Origin: Neoechinorhynchus agilis
Taxonomy: Eukaryota; Acanthocephala
Reading direction: 5' to 3'
Assembly (NCBI GenBank): GCA_051530055.1
Contig: CM121342.1
Location: 13,888,001 to 13,952,000 of the forward strand
DNA: 64,000 nucleotides
Of this stretch, positions 1-11,800 are shown piece after piece. A program made the translations under genes and the position numbers. The notes under the pieces were generated by a model. That model worked only from the letters and a program-made list of their open reading frames with translations, was not told the origin of the DNA and did not search any database. Position 1 is the stretch's first letter, and each line of letters begins with the position of its first letter.

Positions 1-1154
1 CATTGACGCTTGTTTGCATGATGGTGATTTGAGTGATTTAACAAACTTTGAATATGCTCGCATGTTGCCCTGAAGATCTTATATGACATCCGTTTGTGCC
101 ACGATGATGTGCATTATTTAACTAAGAAATCTAACTGCGGATAGTCCAAAAATTCGATGAGGATGCAACACAGTTCACCTTGAAGATATTGAAGTAAGAA
201 GTTCTGTGTTTCGGGTCAAAATAGACGGTAGGATTTTATGAAATCACCGACGGATAAAAAATTGTGAAAATCGATTAGACACGGAAAAAATATAAAGCTG
301 ATTTGGCGATAAATTTTTGCTAACCAAAATCAACGCTATTCGCTAAGAAGATTAATGCAGACTCGCCACTTGAGATTAAAAGTAATATTTCTCTCTAGAA
401 TGAATCGAATAAATTAAGACACCTTTGAAGACAAACGACTTGCAGTGTGTTTTTCAGCGAGTGTAACCGGTACACCCACTTGGAAGAAAAGGATCTGACT
501 GTTGAGGCTCCTGCTGCTTCTCAGCTTCCGAATCTTCGGTGGTAGCGCCAAAAATAGAGCTTAAGAGTGTGCGTCGGTGACCCCGCCTTTCCCGTAGAGC
601 TCTCGGGAGTGCTCTAATGTGAGTGTGGCTCGTGAGTGCTGCATGTTAGGTACTCATGTGTATGAGTCTGGGTGCTAAAAGGTTTTCTTTTGCTCGGATC
701 TCCGCAATCCGCAAAATTAAAATCATTGTTTAGAAATCTTTCCCTCTTTAATGAGTTTATCAAAGAAGTTCTGCTGTTCATCATCAGTTTGTTAGCCCTT
801 AAAAGCCCGGTACCTCACATATAGACATCTTCACTGAGGGGGGTTCCGCATTGCCCGAAATGGCGATTAATTTGATTAAATGCTATATGAAGCTCAATAT
901 TTTAAATCTGTAAGATCCTTAAGACTTTCTAACTACATCGATCGATTATAATTCAGTAACAAAAGCGGAGGCATAAAGGATAGCTTATCAATAAATCGAA
1001 TCAATTTTAAGACACAAACACCCAAAAACAACTCAAGACGAAAATCCTTCCAATTGAAAACGAACTTCGGTTTCGTCCAACCGAAAAACTTGGCATTTCA
1101 ATCCTAACGATTTCACTGTTTTCCTCCAACTCAATAAAAGCCTCGCACCGATTA

Positions 1155-1345
1155 TCTTTCATTTTTTAATGTGCCCTCTGAGATGTAATCGCATCTTCGG
1201 TCGTCATTGGGCTTTGGCTGCGCGCCAATACTTACTGCTTGTAAGTTTTTAAATATGTGTTAGTGCTGTAACGGAGGGAGATAATGCTCGTGTTTTGTCC
1301 TCGTGCTTTTATGAGAAAACGAAACTTCTTAGATAAATACGTCAC
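1155..1345 (+). repeat. Diverged interspersed repeat, copy 1
   Basis: This stretch aligns with 4985-5170. The best block runs from GCCCTCTGAG through CATCTTC, CGTCGTCAT and GGGC to ACTGCTTGTAAGTTT, and weaker similarity continues through a CGTGTTTT...AAACTTCTTA segment into TACACGTC-like sequence. Both copies lie in the same orientation about 3.8 kb apart and have diverged a good deal, so the family is old. No coding capacity or terminal repeats are visible. It may be a SINE or a remnant of an older transposon. Confidence 0.5.
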
Positions 1346-1953
1346 CGAATTAATGTCATTTTCGCCTAAATGCTTCACGCCGTAAAAAACGATGAATATG
1401 GGCATAAACTTAACACTCTTTTATTTGCTAAATAGTTCATCTAACATTTTTGAATTTTTTTCCTGAGCACTGGCGAAGTTTCTTCGCGAAATATTTTGTA
1501 ATAGTAAAGGAATTGTACGTTGGCGAATCCTGTCTCCGGTGTTATCGATACTCATTAATCTATTTGAGAAATATTTCACAAGGTTTTCCTTGCCTCTTCA
1601 GTCGCTATTTAAAATGGAGACGGTATAGACAGCATGCACAGCAGGTCATATCTGGATGTAGTTCAGATCCAAGGGTTTACCCGAAGTGTGGGGAATAAAA
1701 ATGCTGCTATCAAATCCTTTTCCCCTATTTTGCTTTTTGTCAAACACTTCCCCGCATTTTAAGAACTTTTATATTTGTAGACTAGCTTTAAAAATTGGAT
1801 AAATTACAACATTGGATTTTTGGGTTATCCGAAAAAAAATCTCGTATCCGAATGGTGTCCGGTCCCAATTAATTCGCGGATAAACAATGTTCCAATGTAT
1901 TTAATTTTCATAACAAACAATGACCATTTGAGATTTTTACAATGAAATCTTAC

Positions 1954-2096
1954 CTCCAGGAGGCGGGACTGGAGGTATCTGAGGATCCGGAGGAATGTAC
2001 AAACTCGTACCGGATTGTTCAGTGCTTTGAGTAATTGAATTACTACTCTGAACGATGTCGGTGGGATGTGTGCCCAAAAATTAACAGCCGTGTCAT
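1954..2096 (-). CDS. Possible proline-rich exon (tentative)
   Basis: On the minus strand an open frame ends with a run rich in proline, LYIPPDPQIPPVPPPGG, followed at once by GTAAGA, a good splice donor (1953 downwards). The frame is closed by a stop about 45 codons upstream. Proline tracts of this kind are common in cytoskeletal and splicing proteins, but no family can be named and no neighbouring exon was found. It could be chance; confidence is low. Confidence 0.18.
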
Positions 2097-2210
2097 AATA
2101 GCCCACACATCGATAATAATTTAATGTTAGTTGATAAACAAAGCATTTGATTGGTTTGAACTTAGCGTAAGAATGAGAAAACAATTTTTGAGAGTTAAGT
2201 TTCGATCAAC

Positions 2211-3609
2211 ATGAAAACACCCACAATTCTCTTCGGCGAAAACGACATCACAAAGATTTCAAGGATAATTGCACAGGGTACAGTCAACAAAGAAGTCAAA
2301 CAAGAACTAATCCAAGTTTGTCGAGAATTGAATCTTGCGGATTTTAGACTCGATCTCTCAAACGACGGAGAGAGATCAGACACGTCCGAAAGGAATGAAA
2401 CCATCTACAAACACTCGAATGCTCCTGCACTTTAATGCTCTGGATAATTTTGGTTCAATTGGAAAGGGCGATCATTTTAGAAAACGTCGTAAGTACTTGC
2501 AAACAATGACGGTTGATGCGAGGTTACCTCCTTCGAAATATATCCAATAAATCAAATAGGTTATGACCGGGAAGTACAACGAGGCAATGCTGCTAGCGTG
2601 ATAGCGACAGCCGAGGAAGGAGAGAAGCTCCAATTTTACGGACGGTGGTGATTTCACGTTTTGTCCTTTATCATGGTTAAAAAAATAGAACTACATTTCA
2701 TCGATCCGTCTTTTCCACCATTAGACTAGGACGGCAGCTTATTGATTCAGAGCGATGGCGTGAATGTTTGTAAATACTTTTTTTAATCATAACATAATAA
2801 GGGACAAAACGTGCAATCACCACCGTCCGCAAAATTGGAGCTTCTCTCCTTCGTCGGCTGTCGCTATCACGCTAGCAGCATTGCCTCGTTGTACTTCCCG
2901 AATTCGTCAAAAAAAGAAATAAATTGAATAAATCACTATTGATATGTCGAAACAAAAAATTTAGAAATTGTTCTCTGAAAACTCGTTTAAACAAAAACCC
3001 ATAGAAATTTCTTCTTTTTTCAGAGAAAGAAAATTTCATCACTTCAACCATTGTTAAGCTTATTTTTCTGAGAAAAATACAACATAAAATTGCGTTGCAA
3101 AAGATGAAGATATGTCCGTAAAACAAACTCTGGAATGGTGCCAATATTTCAAGTGTGGCACGCGATCACAAAAATAATCAAAATACTCTGAGCCAAATAT
3201 GCCGATTGTCAATCAAAATCCAAAGTTTTCCATTTCTTTGTTCCTAATTCGACGTGGCAACGGTATTCCTCTCCACGATCATCCCCAAATGTTCGGACTT
3301 ATTCGATGTCTTCACGGAGACATCACTATCCAATCATTCACGACCGACGACATCCTTCACAGATTTGAGATTATTGAAGTTAAAAAGGAATCGCTCGTAA
3401 AGTTGGACCCAGATGATCCAGAGAGATCAATAAGTGCTCTAGAACCGAATCTACGAAACATCCATGAGGTTTCTTCACCATCTCAAGACGGTGTTGTCTT
3501 GGATATCTTGAGCCCGCCGTATTCCATAGCAGAAAGCTGGAACATTTTAAAACGGCAAAGGATATGTCAATATTTTAAAGAAATCGAAACCAATGAAAAA
3601 GGTCAGTAA
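2211..3609 (+). CDS. Probable 2-aminoethanethiol (cysteamine) dioxygenase, PCO/ADO family
   Basis: ADO-family cupin enzymes use Fe(II) and O2 to oxidise cysteamine or N-terminal cysteines to sulfinates. The downstream block (about 3190-3609) carries the cupin signature: FSISLFLIRRGNGIPLHDHP (two His ligands in HDH), then MFGLIRCLHGD, and later a His in IHEV followed by VVLDILSPPY, the conserved C-terminal ADO motif. The upstream block from the ATG at 2211 reads ITKISRIIAQGT...VCRELNLADFRLDL, which resembles the family's N-terminal helix. The two are separated by about 800 bp holding a foldback element, so an intron is inferred. An acceptor ends near 3190 (ACTCTGAG); the donor is unresolved, with a good GTAAGTAC at 2490 lying in another frame. 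The C-terminus is short and a Penelope-like fossil begins about 80 bp downstream, so the last exon may be lost. Identity of the cupin block is firm, the exon structure is not. Confidence 0.7.
2568..2900. mobile_element. Foldback / MITE-like element with ~115-bp inverted repeats
   Basis: The left arm starts CGGGAAGTACAACGAGGC (2568) and the right arm ends with its complement at 2900. The arms run about 115 bp with only a few mismatches and a small indel near their inner ends, around a ~105-bp centre. No open frame is present, so it is non-autonomous. No convincing target-site duplication is seen next to the arms. The centre (2704-2770) is related to 50745-50811, which shows that at least part of the element is dispersed. 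It lies in the inferred intron of the dioxygenase gene. Arm similarity suggests a fairly young insertion. Confidence 0.8.
2704..2770 (+). repeat. Dispersed repeat segment shared with 50.7 kb
   Basis: This 67-bp segment in the loop of the foldback element aligns without gaps to 50745-50811, from ATCCGTC to GTGAATGTTT, at roughly three matches in four. The second copy has no flanking inverted arms. The inverted arms may therefore have been gained around an older repeat unit. Confidence 0.6.
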
Positions 3610-3689
3610 ATTGCGGAAGCTTAAGTTCGTTCCTGTTAATTATTGGACTGAAAATATGTGCACAGAATGCATTTTTGAGACCGAACAAA

Positions 3690-4625
3690 ATATTCGTGAA
3701 TTTTCGCCATGGTAAAAAAAATCGATCCATCTCCACCAACACGATCTATCGCAACATCAAGGTAACTGAATTTACCGTCAGTCTCGACATCCGTCGACCA
3801 TTGAATGTGTGTATATTTAGTGTTGAGGTAGTTCTGCACGTGCATGGAGGCATAGGCAGAACGTTCAAGGAGAATAAATGTGTCGTCCACATATCGAACC
3901 CATAATGAGATTCCAGGAATTGTGGGTAGGTATTTCTCTTCCCACTGCCGCATGTATAACTCCGCAAGCACCGGTGCAAGAGGGCTGCCCATCGCTACAC
4001 CATTCACCTGATCAAAATCCCTTCCCTCAAATTGCAAGTTCAAAAATTTGGTGCAGAAACTCAAGAGTTTCCTCCAATCAGTGATCGAAAGTTTCCAATT
4101 ATCATAGGTCCGTAGGATATGTATAGCCAGTTCGATAGCGGTATCTACTGGGATATTTGTGAATAACGAAATCACATCAGCCGATACCATGATAGAACGC
4201 GAGTCCTACGACGTCTTAAGTCGGCCAATGAAGTCCTTTCCAGAGCATACTACATTTGCACTCCGTTCCATTCTCTGACGAAGCATCAGAGCCAGTTTCC
4301 TAGACAAATTTGTGCAAAATGATGTATGAGCCGCAACTATTGGTCTGAACTTAATCGGACATTTGTGTACCTTGGCCAACAGGTACATTATCGGTGTCCT
4401 AGAGTTCACGGACCTAACTGCCCAGTAGTCAGTACTCTCAATTTTATTTTGCTTCATCAGCCTCAGTAGGAATGCATTGAATTCCTTGTCCCGTTTTTGA
4501 GTAGGACAAACCTTAAGACGCTTGAACTAACTTCCCATTAATATCTTGAAACCAGCCTCTTTTCCAATTCCCTTTTTAGATAATTGACTGAAGAAGTCCA
4601 GCGTGATTGGACGAAATATTTCAAT
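3690..4625 (-). mobile_element. Penelope-like element fossil, reverse transcriptase part
   Basis: The minus strand encodes the reverse transcriptase core of a Penelope-like retroelement: an N-terminal stretch RPITLDFFSQLSKKG, then YLLAKVHK, FRPIVAA, SADVISLFTNIPVD (motif A region), GVAMGSPLAPVLAELYM and the catalytic YVDDTFILL, ending in FSYLDVAID. The part downstream of the RT core, including the GIY-YIG nuclease, is absent here. The copy is degraded with a few breaks and truncated at its 3' side near 3690. It abuts the dioxygenase gene. The other Penelope-like fragment at 41.6-42.5 kb carries the opposite end and is probably a separate insertion. Confidence 0.88.
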
Positions 4626-4984
4626 AAAAGTCATCTTGGATATCTAAATTTTTCCCCACGTTCACATACTCATGGATTTTATCTTTAACTATACTAAGCA
4701 GATTTATGGGGACTCTGCTTTCAAGTGTATTAGGAATTTGGAGAATGTTGCGTTGATGAGAATTCGCTCAATTATGGCTTGTGATTTTCTACAATCCTGT
4801 AGGAACTACAGTATGTTCCCCATCTTCATTCGTATGGACTCAACAACCTTTGGTTTTTAGGGCTCGCTACTTCAGACAATAAATTTAAGTTTTCCGCCAC
4901 AAGAAGAACATGAACAATTCTGAGGTTCAAACAAGTAATAAACAACGTCACGGATTCGTCTGCGTCTCACACAAACCCAATCTT

Positions 4985-5170
4985 TATCTTTTAATTACAA
5001 TTCGCCCTCTGAGAAGCTGTGCATCTTCCGTCGTCATCGGGCGTCGGCTAGGAGCCAAAAACCTACTGTTTCGCAAGTTTGTCACTTCAGCGTGCCGATT
5101 AAGCGTATAAAAACAGTTTAGGCCATGCGTGTTTTCAACAACTAAAACTTCTTACATCTACACGTCTTGT
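4985..5170 (+). repeat. Diverged interspersed repeat, copy 2
   Basis: Same-strand homologue of 1155-1345, with GCCCTCTGAG, CATCTTCCGTCGTCATCGGGC, CTACTGTTTCGCAAGTTT and AACTTCTTA...ACACGTC in the same order. No ends, tails or duplicated target sites are obvious. The remainder of 4626-5540 holds no recognisable gene. Confidence 0.5.
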
Positions 5171-5540
5171 CGTAGAGTGTTCGCGTGTGCTTTTGCGAAC
5201 CTAACTTCAAAAATTATTCTACAAACAGTTTCCCACTTGACCGGAATCGTAATGCACTCCAAAATCAATAACCACATCTATTTAACAAATATGAACTCGA
5301 ATGTTCATGAGGACCAAACTCGTTTGGTTCCTCTTCTTTTTTCATTAATAAATAAACGTGATCAATCGATATTGTCGGTTATTAATTTTGAAAGGAAATC
5401 ATGCTTGCGTATCCGATGTAAAAGTTGAATTGAAAATGGAGGAGTTTGTGAATTTTCCTGATAAGGAGAATCAGGACAATTAAATTACTTAAGTCTTTAA
5501 AGCCTTTAATTTATTACCAAAGTTATTATAAAATACTTGA

Positions 5541-5593
5541 CCCGAGCTAGCTCAGTTGGCAGAGCGGAGGACTGTAGATCCTTACTCTCGGGA
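5541..5593 (+). pseudogene. tRNA-Tyr(GTA)-like sequence lacking the T arm
   Basis: The sequence has a 5' acceptor strand CCCGAG, a perfect box A / D arm (TAGCTCAGTTGG...AGAGC), and an anticodon arm GAGGA-CTGTAGA-TCCTT with anticodon GTA, as in animal tRNA-Tyr. It then passes straight to CTCGGG, which pairs with the 5' acceptor strand, and a discriminator A. The variable loop and whole T arm (box B) are missing and no intron is present. The likeliest reading is a tRNA-Tyr pseudogene or SINE head with an internal deletion. Without box B, normal Pol III transcription is doubtful. Confidence 0.6.
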
Positions 5594-6171
5594 ACGAGAT
5601 TACACGTCGCGCAGAAACGAAAACATCGGCATGCAAAGCAAACAACAGCCGAACATACACCCGGTTTCAATCTATTCGATTCATTTCCGAGATAATTCGC
5701 GAGGTGGCTTCACCTCATCAGTCACCTAAAAATATATTTTTCAACGTTCCAACTACGAGCTTTCCTGTCATAGTCCACTATTGAATACCTTTAAAATGCT
5801 GGTTTTGATTGGAGCTGCAATTGATGGAAATGTGTAGTGATTGTTTTATAAGTGTCGCGATTATTATAATGATCGCTAGTTGGGAATTCGTATACCAGCT
5901 AACACTCAAAAAACGTTTTAAAAGGTTTACAAGAGCCGTACGGAAGGAACGACGTACTCTCCTCTAAAAAAACATTCTGTTAAACGATTAAGCAGGCTTC
6001 GGCAATCTCCAATCATCAAGAGACCTGTAAGCATCCTGCTGATTTCGGCGGCACCAACTTGATAGAAATAGAACAAAAGCTAAAAAGGTGGCTTGTTATG
6101 GAGGAATTACATATCGCAGTCGGAAATAAAGTTAATTTGAGCCTGAAATGCCCAGCAGGCGAAGTGTTTTA
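5594..6171. other. Unique spacer left of the satellite
   Basis: No gene is recognised. On the minus strand near 5686-5731 there is CTGATGAGGTG-AAGC-CACCTC, a stable hairpin that resembles part of a hammerhead core but is not followed directly by GAAA. The sequence joins the satellite abruptly at about 6172. Confidence 0.5.
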
Positions 6172-8829
6172 TTCTTAAAGTTTTATAATTTGTTAACAAT
6201 ACGCGGAAATGATCAAATAAAAAATACCGGAAATCAGTCAGACGCAAACTGCGAGAAGTTTCCTTTCCTGAACATCTTCAGTGGGCAAAAATCGAACAAC
6301 TTTCTAAAGGGCACCTAAAGCGTAAATAACTAACAAACAGTAAGTAGCGGTTCTAAACCGATGCCCGATGAAGATATTGGCTCATTGAGTCTCCGAGGGA
6401 ACTAGAAATTAAAGAAAAATTTAATAACGGAGTTAAATCTAAGCTTTTGCATAATCCGATGTGACACTTTCTCTTAATTATTCTTAGAGTTTTATAATTT
6501 GTAAATAATACGCGGAAAAGATCAAAGAACAAATACCTTAAATCAGTTATACGAAAAGTGCAAGAAGTTTCCTTTGCTGAACATCTTCAGTGGGCAAAAA
6601 TCGAACAACTTTCTAAAGGGCACCTGAAGCGTTCATTACTAACAAACAGTAAGTAGCGGTTCTAAACCGATGCCCGATGAAGATATCGACTCATTGAGTC
6701 TCCGAGGGAACTAGAAATTAAAGAAAAATTTAATAATGGAGTTGAATCTAAGCTTTTGCATAATCCGATGTGACACTTTCTCCTAATTATTCCTAAAGTT
6801 TTATAATTTGTTAATAATACGCGGAAATGATCAAATAAAAAATACCGGAAATGAGTCAGACGCAAACTGCAAGAAGTTTCCTTTGCTGAACATCTTTAGT
6901 GGGCAAAAATCGAACAACTTTCTAAAGGGCACCTAAAGCGTTCATTAATAACAAACAGTAAGTAGCGGTTCTAAACCGATGCCCGATGAAGATATTGGCT
7001 CATTGAGTCTCCGAGGGAACTAGAAATTAAGGAAAAATTTAATTCTGGAGTTAAATCTAAGCTTTTGCATAATCCGATGTGACATTTTCTCTTAATTATT
7101 CTTAAAGTTTTATAATTTGTTAACAATAAGCGGAAATGATCAAATAAAAAATACCGGAAATCAGTCAGACGCAAACTGCAAGAAGTTTCCTTTGCTGAAC
7201 ATCTTTAGTGGGCAAAAATCGAACAACTTTCTAAAGGGCACCTAAAGCGTTCATTAATAACAAGCAGTAAGTAGCGGTTTTAAACCGATGCCCGGTGAAG
7301 ATATTGGCTCATAGAGTCTCCGAGGGAACTAGAAATTAAAGAAAAATTTCATACTGGAGTTAAATCTAAGCTTTTGCATAATCCGATGTGACACTTTCTC
7401 TTAATTATTCTTAGAGTTTTATAATTTTTAATAATACGCGGAAAAGATCAAAGAACAAATACCTTAAATCAGTTAGACGCAAACTGCAAGAAGTTTCCTT
7501 TGCTGAACATCTTTAGTGGGCAAAAATCGAACAACTTTCTAAAGGGCACCTAAAGCGTTCATTACTAACAAACAGTAAGTAGCGGTTCTAAACCGATGCC
7601 CGATGAAGATATTGGCTCATTGAGTCTCCGAGGGAACTAGAAATTAAAGAAAAATTTCATACTGGAGTTAAATCTAAGCTTTTGCATAATCCGATGTGAC
7701 ACTTTCTCTTAATTATTCTTAGAGTTTTATAATTTGTAAATAATACGCGGAAAAGATCAAAGAACAAATACCTTAAATCAGTTATACGCAAACTGCAAGA
7801 AGTTTCCTTTGCTGAACATCTTCAGTGGGCAAAAATCGAACAACTTTCTAAAGGGCACCTAAAGCGTTCATTACTAACAAACAGTAAGTAGCGGTTCTAA
7901 ACCGATGCCCGATGAAGATATTGGCTCATTGAGTCTCCGAGGGAACTAGAAATTAAAGAAAAATTTAATAATGGAGTTAAATCTAAGCTTTTGCATAATC
8001 CGATGTGACACTTTCTCTTAATTATTCTTAAAGTTTTATAATTCGTTAACAATACGCGGAAATGATCAAATAAAAAATTCCGGAAATGAGACAGACGCAA
8101 ACTGCAAGAAGTTTCCTTTGCTGAACATCTTTAGTGGGCAAAAATCGAAAAACTTTCTAAAGGGCACCTAAAGCGTTCATTACTAACAAACAGTAAGTAG
8201 CGGTTCTAAACCGATGCCCGATGTAGATATTGGCTCATTGAGTCTCCGAGGGAACTAGAAATTAAAGAAAAATTTCATACTGGAGTTAAATCTAAGCTTT
8301 TGCATAATCCGATGTGACACTTTCTCTCAATTATTCTTAGAGTTTTATAATTTGTAAATAATACGCGGAAAAGATCAAAGAACAAATACCTTAAATCAGT
8401 TAGACGCAAACTGCAAGAAGTTTCCTTTGCTGAACATCTTTGGTGGGCAAAAATCGAACAACTTTCTAAAGGGCACCTAAAGCTTAAATAACTAACAAAC
8501 AGTAAGTAGCGGTTCTAAACCGATGCCCGATGAAGATATTGGTCATCGAGTCTCCGAGGGAACTAGAAATTAAAGAAAAATTTCATACTGGAGTTAAATC
8601 TAAGCTTTTGCATAATCCGATGTGACACTTTCTCTTAATTATTCTCAGAGTTTTATAATTTGTAAATAATACGCGGAAAAGATCAAAGAACAAATACCTT
8701 AAATCAGTTAGACGCAAACTGCAAGAAGTTTCCTTTGCTGAACATCTTTAGTGGGCAAAAATCGAAAAACTTCTAAAGGGCACCTAAAGCGTTCATTACT
8801 AACAAACAGTAAGTAGCGGTTCTAAACCG

Positions 8830-11800
8830 ATGCCCGATGTAGATATTGGCTAATTGAGTCTCCGAGGGAACTAGAAATTAAAGAAAAATTTAATTGGATT
8901 TAAATCTAAGCTTTTGCATAATCCGATGTGACATTTTCTCTTAATTATTCTTAAAGTTTTATAATTTGTTAACAATACGCGGAAATGATCAAAGAAAAAA
9001 TACCGGAAATCAGTCATACGCAAACTGCAAGAAGTTTCCTTTCCTGAACATCTTTAGTGGGCAAAAATCGAACAACTTTCTAAACGGCACCTTAAGCGTT
9101 CATTACTAACAAACAGTAAGTAGCGGTTCTAAACCGATGCCCGATGAAGATATTGGCTCATTGAGTCTCCGAGGGAACTAGAAATTAAAGAAAAATTTAA
9201 TACTGGATTTAAATCTAAGCTTTTGCATAATCCGATGTGACACTTTCTCTTATTCCTGAACATCTTTAGTGGGCAAAAATCGAAAAACTTTCTAAAGGGC
9301 ACCTAAAGCGTTCATTACTAACAAACAGTAAGTAGCGGTTCTAAACCGATGCCCGATGTAGATATTGGCTAATTGTGTCTCCGAGGGAACTAGAAATTAA
9401 AGAAAAATTTAATTCTGGATTTAAATCTAAGCTTTTGCATAATCCGATGTGACATTTTCTCTTAATTATTCTTAAAGTTTTATAATTTGTTAACAATACG
9501 AGGAAATGATCAAAGAAAAGATACCGGAAATCAGTCAGAAAAAAATGCAAGAAGTTTCCTTTCCTGAACATCTTTAGTGGGCAAAAATCGAACAACTTTC
9601 TAAACGGCACCTAAAGCGTTCATTAATAACAAGCAGTAAGTAGCGGTTCTAAACCGATGCCCGATGAAGATATTGGCTCATTGAGTCTCCGAGGGAACTA
9701 GAAATTAAAGAAAAATTTCATACTGGACTTAAATCTAAGCCTTTGCATAATCCGATGTGACACTTTCTCTTAATTATTCATAAAGTTTTATAATTTGTTA
9801 ACAATACGCGGAAAAGATCAAATAAAAAATACCGGAAATCAGTTATACGCAAACTGCAAGAAGTTTCCTTTGCTGAACATCTTCAGTGGACAAAAATCGA
9901 ACAACTTTCTAAAGGGCACCTAAAGCGTTCATTAATAACAAGCAGTAAGTAGCGGTTCTAAACCGATGCCCGATGAAGATATTGGCTCATTGAGTCGCCG
10001 AGGGAACTAGAAATTAAAAAAAATTTCATACTGGAGTTAAATCTAAAGCTTTTGCATAATCCGATGTGACACTTTCTCTTAATTATTCTTAGAGTTTTAT
10101 AATTTGTAAATAATACGCGGAAAAGATCAAAGAACAAATACCTTAAATCAGTTAGACGCAAACTGCAAGAAGTTTCCTTTGCTGAACATCTTTAGTGGGC
10201 AAAAATCGAAAAACTTTCTAAAGGGCACCTAAAGCGTTCATTACTAACAAACAGTAAGTAGCGGTTCTAAACCGATGCCCGATGTAGATATTGGCTAATT
10301 GAGTCTCCGAGGGAACTAGAAATTAAAGAAAAATTTAATTCTGGATTTAAATCTAAGCTTTTGCATAATCCGATGTGACATTTTCTCTTAATTATTCTTA
10401 AAGTTTTATAATTTGTTAACAATACGAGGAAATGATAAAAGAAAAGATACCGGAAATCAGTCAGAAAAAAATGCAAGAAGTTTCCTTTCCTGAACATCTT
10501 TAGTGGGCAAAAATCGAACAACTTTCTAAACGGCACCTAAAGCGTTCATTATTAACAAGCAGTAAGTAGCGGTTCTAAACCGATGCCCGATGAAGATATT
10601 GGCTCATTGAGTCTCCGAGGGAACTAGAAATTAAATAAAAATTTAATAATGGAGTTAAATCTAAGCATTTGCATAATCCGATGTGACACTTTCACTTAAT
10701 TATTCCTAAAGTTTTATAATATGTTAACAAAACGCGGAAAAGATCAAAATAAAAAATACCGGAAATGAGTCAGGCGAAAACTGCAAGAAGTTTCCTTTGC
10801 TGAACATCTTTAGTGGCAAAAATCGAACAACTTTCTAAAGGGCACCCATAGCGTTCATTAATAACGAGCAGTAAGTAGCGGTTCTAAACCGATGCCCGAT
10901 GAAGATATCGACTCATTGAGTCTCCGAGGGAACTAGAAATTAAAGAAAAATTTCATACTGGATTTAAATCTAAGCTTTTGCATAATCCGATTTGACACTA
11001 TCTCTTAATTATTCTTAAAGTTTTATAATTTGTTAACAATACGCGGAAATGATCAAATAAAAAATTCCGGAAATGAGTCAGACGCAAACCGCAAGAAGTT
11101 TCCTTTCCTGAACATCTTTAGTGGGCAAAAATCGAAAAACTTTCTAAAGGGCACCTAAAGCGTTCATTACTAACAAACAGTAAGTAGCGGTTCTAAACCG
11201 ATGCCCGATGTAGATATTGGCTAATTGTGTCTCCGAGGGAACTAGAAATTAAAGAAAAATTTAATTCTGGATTTAAATCTAAGCTTTTGCATAATCCGAT
11301 GTGACATTTTCTCTTAATTATTCTTAAAGTTTTATAATTTGTTAACAATACGAGGAAATGATCAAAGAAAAGATACCGGAAATCAGTCAGAAAATGCAAG
11401 AAGTTTCCTTTCCTGAACATCTTTAGTGGGCAAAAATCGAACAACTTTCTAAACGGCACCTAAAGCGTTCATTAATAACAAGCAGTAAGTAGCGGTTCTA
11501 AACCGATGCCCGATGAAGATATTGGCTCATTGAGTCTCCGAGGGAACTAGAAATTAAAGAAAAATTTCATACTGGACTTAAATCTAAGCCTTTGCATAAT
11601 CCGATGTGACACTTTCTCTTAATTATTCATAAAGTTTTATAATTTGTTAACAATACGCGGAAAAGATCAAATAAAAAATACCGGAAATCAGTTATACGCA
11701 AACTGCAAGAAGTTTCCTTTGCTGAACATCTTCAGTGGGCAAAAATCGAACAACTTTCTAAAGGGCACCTAAAGCGTTCATTACTAACAAACAGTAAGTA

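Larger units (their letters stand above)
1..2190. other. Intergenic DNA, no gene recognised
   Basis: No reading frame here resembles a protein I know, and the frames present are short and low in complexity. The stretch holds one copy of a diverged interspersed repeat (about 1155-1345) and a possible proline-rich exon on the minus strand (1954-2096); both are listed separately. Nothing else structured was seen. Confidence 0.6.

Noticed and set aside
5541-5593. Functional tRNA-Tyr gene
   Set aside because: Box B and the T arm are absent, so normal transcription and folding are unlikely.
5686-5731. Hammerhead ribozyme on the minus strand (CTGATGAGGTGAAGCCACCTC)
   Set aside because: The CTGATGA and stem II hairpin are good, but GAAA does not follow the stem directly (GCGAAT instead) and no cleavage-site stem could be placed.
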